Shown piece by piece: positions 30,101-32,355 of a stretch of 32,355 nt of DNA. The stretch is from Streptomyces muensis (lineage in GTDB: Bacteria; Actinomycetota; Actinomycetes; Streptomycetales; Streptomycetaceae): the NCBI RefSeq assembly GCF_021474425.1, contig NZ_JAKEIP010000080.1, positions 1-32,355 of the forward strand, read 5' to 3'. The notes below the pieces were generated by a model. That model made no database searches. It saw only the letters and a list, made by a program, of their open reading frames with translations, and was not told the DNA's origin. Made by a program: the position numbers and the translations under genes. How positions within the stretch are numbered: position 1 is the first letter of the stretch; each line of letters begins with the position of its first letter.

Positions 30101-30139
30101 CAAACGCCGGACGGGCCCATCCAGCCCGTCCGGCGTTTG
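30101..30139 (+). terminator. Perfect hairpin terminator downstream of adpA
   Basis: CAAACGCCGGACGGGC (30101-30116) pairs perfectly over 16 bp with 30124-30139, with a 7-nt loop. There is no U-tract; GAGGACGAGG follows. The right arm is also the first copy of a dispersed repeat. Confidence 0.75.
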
Positions 30140-30148
30140 AGGACGAGG
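30122..30148 (+). repeat. 27-bp dispersed repeat, copy 1
   Basis: Core GCCCGTCCGGCGTTTGAGG followed by ACGAGG. It is identical over 27 bp to 30202-30228, and forms the right arm of the adpA terminator. Confidence 0.85.
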
Positions 30149-30201
30149 TATTGCCATCCCTATCCCCCACCCACCCGGGAGGGGGCTTCGCCAGGCGTCT
30201 T

Positions 30202-30228
30202 CAGCCCGTCCGGCGTTTGAGGACGAGG
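30202..30228 (+). repeat. 27-bp dispersed repeat, copy 2
   Basis: Exact second copy of 30122-30148, 80 bp downstream, without its own inverted partner next to it. It could pair with the left arm at 30101-30116 instead of copy 1. Confidence 0.85.
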
Positions 30229-30240
30229 CCGAAGGCCGAC

Positions 30241-30271
30241 AGCGGGGGTCCAGGGGGCGGCAGCCCCCTGG
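30241..30271 (+). repeat. GC-rich hairpin repeat, copy E1
   Basis: AGCGGGGGTCC is followed by the hairpin CCAGGGGGC-GGCA-GCCCCCTGG (30250-30271). An inverted, nearly identical copy is at 32328-32354. Confidence 0.75.
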
Positions 30272-30328
30272 TACGCCGCCTGCGACACCGGGCATCCCAA
30301 AAACGGACGTCAGCCGTAGGGTGTTCGC

Positions 30329-30931
30329 ATGAACGATCGCATGGTGTGGATCGACTGCGAGATGACCGGCCTCTCGCTGTCCGACGACGCGCTCATCGAG
30401 GTTGCCGCCCTCGTCACCGACTCCGAGCTGAACGTCCTCGGCGAGGGAGTGTACATCGTCATCCGCCCGCCGGAGCAGGCGCTGGAGACGATGCCGGAGG
30501 TGGTGCGTCAGATGCACACCGCGTCCGGCCTCCTCGACGAACTGGCCGGCGGCACGACCCTGGCGGACGCCGAGGAGCAGGTGCTGACGTATGTCCGCGA
30601 GCATGTGAAGGAACCCGGCAAGGCCCCGCTGTGCGGCAACTCCGTGGGCACGGACCGCGGATTCCTGCTGCGCGACATGCCGACGCTGGAGGACTACCTC
30701 CACTACCGGATCGTCGACGTCTCCTCCATCAAGGAGCTCGCCCGGCGCTGGTACCCGCGCGCCTACTTCAACAGCCCGGAGAAGAACGGCAACCACCGCG
30801 CCCTCGCCGACATCCGCGAGTCCATCGCCGAACTCCGCTACTACCGCGAGGCCGTCTTCGTACCGCAGCCCGGCCCGGACTCGGACACCGCGAAGTCGAT
30901 CGCCGCGAAGCACGTTCTGCCTGCTCAGTAG
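30329..30931 (+). CDS. ornA: Oligoribonuclease
   Basis: The protein has 200 residues from ATG 30329, with AGGGTG upstream. It is a DEDDh 3'-5' exonuclease that degrades short RNAs and, in streptomycetes, the linear form of cyclic di-GMP. The five catalytic residues are visible: D9 and E11 in VWIDCEMTGL, D109 in GNSVGTDRGFLL, H156 and D161 in NGNHRALADIRESI. YFNSPEKNGNH is the standard family loop. It follows adpA, an arrangement conserved in Streptomyces. The 232-bp gap contains a terminator and repeats, so it is probably transcribed from its own promoter. Loss is known to impair development through nucleotide signalling. Confidence 0.96.
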   Translation: MNDRMVWIDCEMTGLSLSDDALIEVAALVTDSELNVLGEGVYIVIRPPEQALETMPEVVRQMHTASGLLDELAGGTTLADAEEQVLTYVREHVKEPGKAPLCGNSVGTDRGFLLRDMPTLEDYLHYRIVDVSSIKELARRWYPRAYFNSPEKNGNHRALADIRESIAELRYYREAVFVPQPGPDSDTAKSIAAKHVLPAQ

Positions 30932-30994
30932 GGATGTGAGGGGTGCTGCGGGTGGCGCCGTGGAATCTGTGCGCGAGCACCCCTTCGGACCCTG

Positions 30995-31000
30995 TACACT
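30995..31000 (+). promoter_or_regulatory. -10 element candidate for tRNA-His
   Basis: TACACT lies 38 nt before the tRNA and is followed by TTTTTC. A matching -35 is not convincing. Confidence 0.35.
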
Positions 31001-31038
31001 TTTTCTCGGCCGGTCGGGGAAACCCAGAGCCGGTCATG

Positions 31039-31111
31039 GTGGGTGTAGCTCAGCTGGTAGAGCACCTGGTTGTGGTCCAGGATGCCGCGGGTTCGAGTCC
31101 CGTCACTCACC
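31039..31111 (+). tRNA. tRNA-His (GTG anticodon)
   Basis: Acceptor arms GTGGGTG (31039-31045) and CACTCAC (31104-31110) pair over 7 bp with one G-U. The D arm is GCTCAGCTGGTAGAGC. Anticodon arm CCTGG-TTGTGGT-CCAGG gives anticodon GTG (31072-31074). T arm is GCGGGTTCGAGTCCCGT. G31038 and discriminator C31111 provide the G-1:C73 pair diagnostic of tRNA-His. CCA is not encoded. Confidence 0.97.
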
Positions 31112-31117
31112 CTCACC

Positions 31118-31163
31118 CTTCAGCCGGTGACTTCGGAAACGAAGTCACCGGCTGAAGCTTTTT
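31118..31163 (+). terminator. Terminator downstream of tRNA-His
   Basis: A perfect 17-bp stem pairs CTTCAGCCGGTGACTTC (31118-31134) with 31141-31157. The loop is GGAAAC. CTTTTTCC follows. It may also end the convergent LacI-type gene from the other side. Confidence 0.95.
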
Positions 31164-31197
31164 CCACGAGGACGCCCACTCCGCGAAGAAGCCCGTG

Positions 31198-32253
31198 CTA
31201 CGAGGACGCCCGCGTCACCAACTCCGTGGCCAGCACCATCCGCGCCCGCTCCAGACCCCGCGACATCGCCGGGCGGCGGTCCGCGATCTCGGTGAGGAGC
31301 AGGTCGATCATCCGGCGGCCCATCTCCTCGATGGGCTGGCGGACGCTGGTGAGCGGCGGGTCCATGTGGCGGGCGATGGCGGAGTCGTCGTAGCCGACCA
31401 ACGCCACGTCGTCGGGGATACGGCGGCCCGCCTCGCGCAGCGCATGGCGGGCGCCCGCCGCCGTCACGTCCGAGGCCGCGAAGACCGCGTCGAGGTCGGG
31501 GCGGCGGGCGAGCAGGGACTGCGTCGCCCGGCGGCCGCCCTCCTCCGTGAAGTCGCCCGGCTCGATCAGCAGCTCGTCCACGGCGTGGCCGGCGTCGCGC
31601 AGGGCGTCGCGGTAGCCGTCGACGCGGCGCTGGGCGCCGTAGACGTCGAGGCGGCCGGTGATGTGGGCGATCCTCGTGCGGCCGCGGGACATGAGGTGTT
31701 CCACCGCCGAGCGGGCGCCGCCGTAGTTGTCCGAGTCGACCGAGGTCAGGGTCTCGGCGGCGGAGCGGGGGCCGCTGATCACGGCCGGGATCTCCAGCTG
31801 GGACAGCAGGTCGGGCAGCGGGTCGTCGGCGTGGACCGAGACCAGCAGGACGCCGTCGACGCGGTGGGCGGCCAGGTACTGGGCCAGGCGCCGCCGTTCC
31901 TTGTCGCTGCCCGCGAAGATCAGCAGCAGTTGCATCTCGGTGTCGGCGAGTTCGGCGCCCACACCCTTCAAGATGTCCGAGAAGTACGGTTCCGCGAAGA
32001 ACCGGGTCTCCGGTTCGGGCACGACCAGCGCGATGGCGTCCGTGCGGTTCGCCGCCAGGGCGCGGGCCGCCGTGTTGGGGACGTAGCCGAGTTCCGCGAC
32101 CGCCGCCTCCACCGCCGCGCGGGTCGCGTCGCTGACCCGGGGCGAGCCGTTGATCACGCGGGAGACGGTGCCCCGGCCCACGCCGGCACGGGCCGCCACC
32201 TCTTCGAGGGTGGGCCGACCGCCACTACGGCCCCGCGTTCCGTGGGTTGCCAT
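31198..32253 (-). CDS. LacI family transcriptional repressor
   Basis: The protein has 351 residues from ATG 32253, with AAGGCGGAG just upstream. The N-terminal LacI helix-turn-helix and hinge are RPTLEEVAARAGVGRGTVSR, VINGSPRVSDATRAAV and ELGYVPNTAARALAANRTD (~13-68). The type-1 periplasmic-binding-like ligand domain follows with IALVVPEPETRFFAEPYFSD, GVLLVSVHADDPLPDLL, VDSDNYGGARSAVEHL, DAVFAASDVTAAGARHAL and VALVGYDDSAIARHMDPPLT. The DNA-recognition helix VGRGTVSRVINGS resembles the CebR/BxlR group of sugar repressors, so a saccharide effector is likely. No transport operon is visible, as the window ends 102 bp upstream. No clear operator palindrome is seen in that 102 bp. Confidence 0.92.
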   Translation of the reverse strand: MATHGTRGRSGGRPTLEEVAARAGVGRGTVSRVINGSPRVSDATRAAVEAAVAELGYVPNTAARALAANRTDAIALVVPEPETRFFAEPYFSDILKGVGAELADTEMQLLLIFAGSDKERRRLAQYLAAHRVDGVLLVSVHADDPLPDLLSQLEIPAVISGPRSAAETLTSVDSDNYGGARSAVEHLMSRGRTRIAHITGRLDVYGAQRRVDGYRDALRDAGHAVDELLIEPGDFTEEGGRRATQSLLARRPDLDAVFAASDVTAAGARHALREAGRRIPDDVALVGYDDSAIARHMDPPLTSVRQPIEEMGRRMIDLLLTEIADRRPAMSRGLERARMVLATELVTRASS

Positions 32254-32327
32254 GGGCTCCGCCTTTCCCGACGATCCTTATGCTGGCCTGGAATCTAACA
32301 GTCCCGCCTGCCGCACCGACCCCGCGT

Positions 32328-32354
32328 GGGGGCCGCCGCCCCCGGACCCCCGCT
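32328..32354 (-). repeat. GC-rich hairpin repeat, inverted copy E2 at the right edge
   Basis: Its reverse complement reads AGCGGGGGTCC then GGGGGCGGCGGCCCCC. It differs from 30241-30268 by one missing base and one substitution, and lies in opposite orientation. Confidence 0.7.
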
Positions 32355-32355
32355 T

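Noticed and set aside
31039..31111. Integration site at tRNA-His
   Set aside because: There is no integrase, no duplicated tRNA 3' end and no mobile genes. The terminator and LacI gene follow as ordinary chromosome.

Overview
The window is chromosomal DNA from a Streptomyces. Base composition is very G+C-rich, coding third positions are almost all G or C, and the gene order (branched-chain acyl-CoA catabolism, desferrioxamine cluster, hexosaminidase, glmS, adpA-ornA, tRNA-His) matches the conserved core of Streptomyces chromosomes. In S. coelicolor the equivalent des genes are SCO2782-2785. I see no phage, plasmid, insertion sequence or CRISPR array. Locus tags and family facts are from memory; I ran no search.

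Layout. (1) 1-3206, plus strand: the 3' part of a PucR-type regulator cut by the left edge, a phosphatase-like protein and a membrane acyltransferase. (2) 3280-6806, minus strand: TetR regulator, DedA membrane protein, acyl-CoA dehydrogenase and TesB thioesterase. (3) 6903-12585, plus strand: a tightly packed operon for leucine and branched-chain acyl-CoA catabolism (two methylcrotonyl-CoA carboxylase subunits, HMG-CoA lyase, AcdH). It is divergent from the TetR gene across two matching palindromes that look like its operators. (4) 12716-19978: iron acquisition. desE (ferrioxamine-binding lipoprotein) and a siderophore-interacting reductase sit behind one iron box. desABCD (lysine decarboxylase, cadaverine N-hydroxylase, acyltransferase, NIS synthetase) sits behind a second, perfect iron box and ends in a strong terminator. 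(5) 20058-26431: a secreted GH20 hexosaminidase with a DasR-type (dre) site in its promoter, a divergent DUF4429-SHOCT protein, a Tat-exported purple-acid-type phosphatase, a small conserved-looking protein and glmS. (6) 26615-28495: SatP/YaaH-type membrane protein, universal stress protein with a sigma-B-like promoter, and a small membrane protein. (7) 28496-32253: adpA, the master developmental regulator, with one rare TTA codon; ornA; tRNA-His; and a LacI-type repressor.

How the parts work together. Under low iron, DmdR-type repression of the two iron boxes would be released, so the cell makes desferrioxamine from lysine (DesABCD) and recovers the ferric complex (DesE, then reduction by the SIP protein). 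Hexosaminidase releases N-acetylglucosamine from chitin or cell-wall fragments, and GlmS supplies glucosamine-6-phosphate from fructose-6-phosphate. The dre-like site places hexosaminidase in the amino-sugar regulon. adpA links the region to development: its only TTA codon makes translation depend on the bldA tRNA.

Nothing here is clearly a new molecular system. The most useful non-obvious signals are regulatory or structural: twin TetR operators, a dre site shared by two divergent genes, a 61-bp repeat placed between two convergent gene pairs, the layered adpA leader, and two acyl-CoA dehydrogenases with catalytic glutamates in different places.
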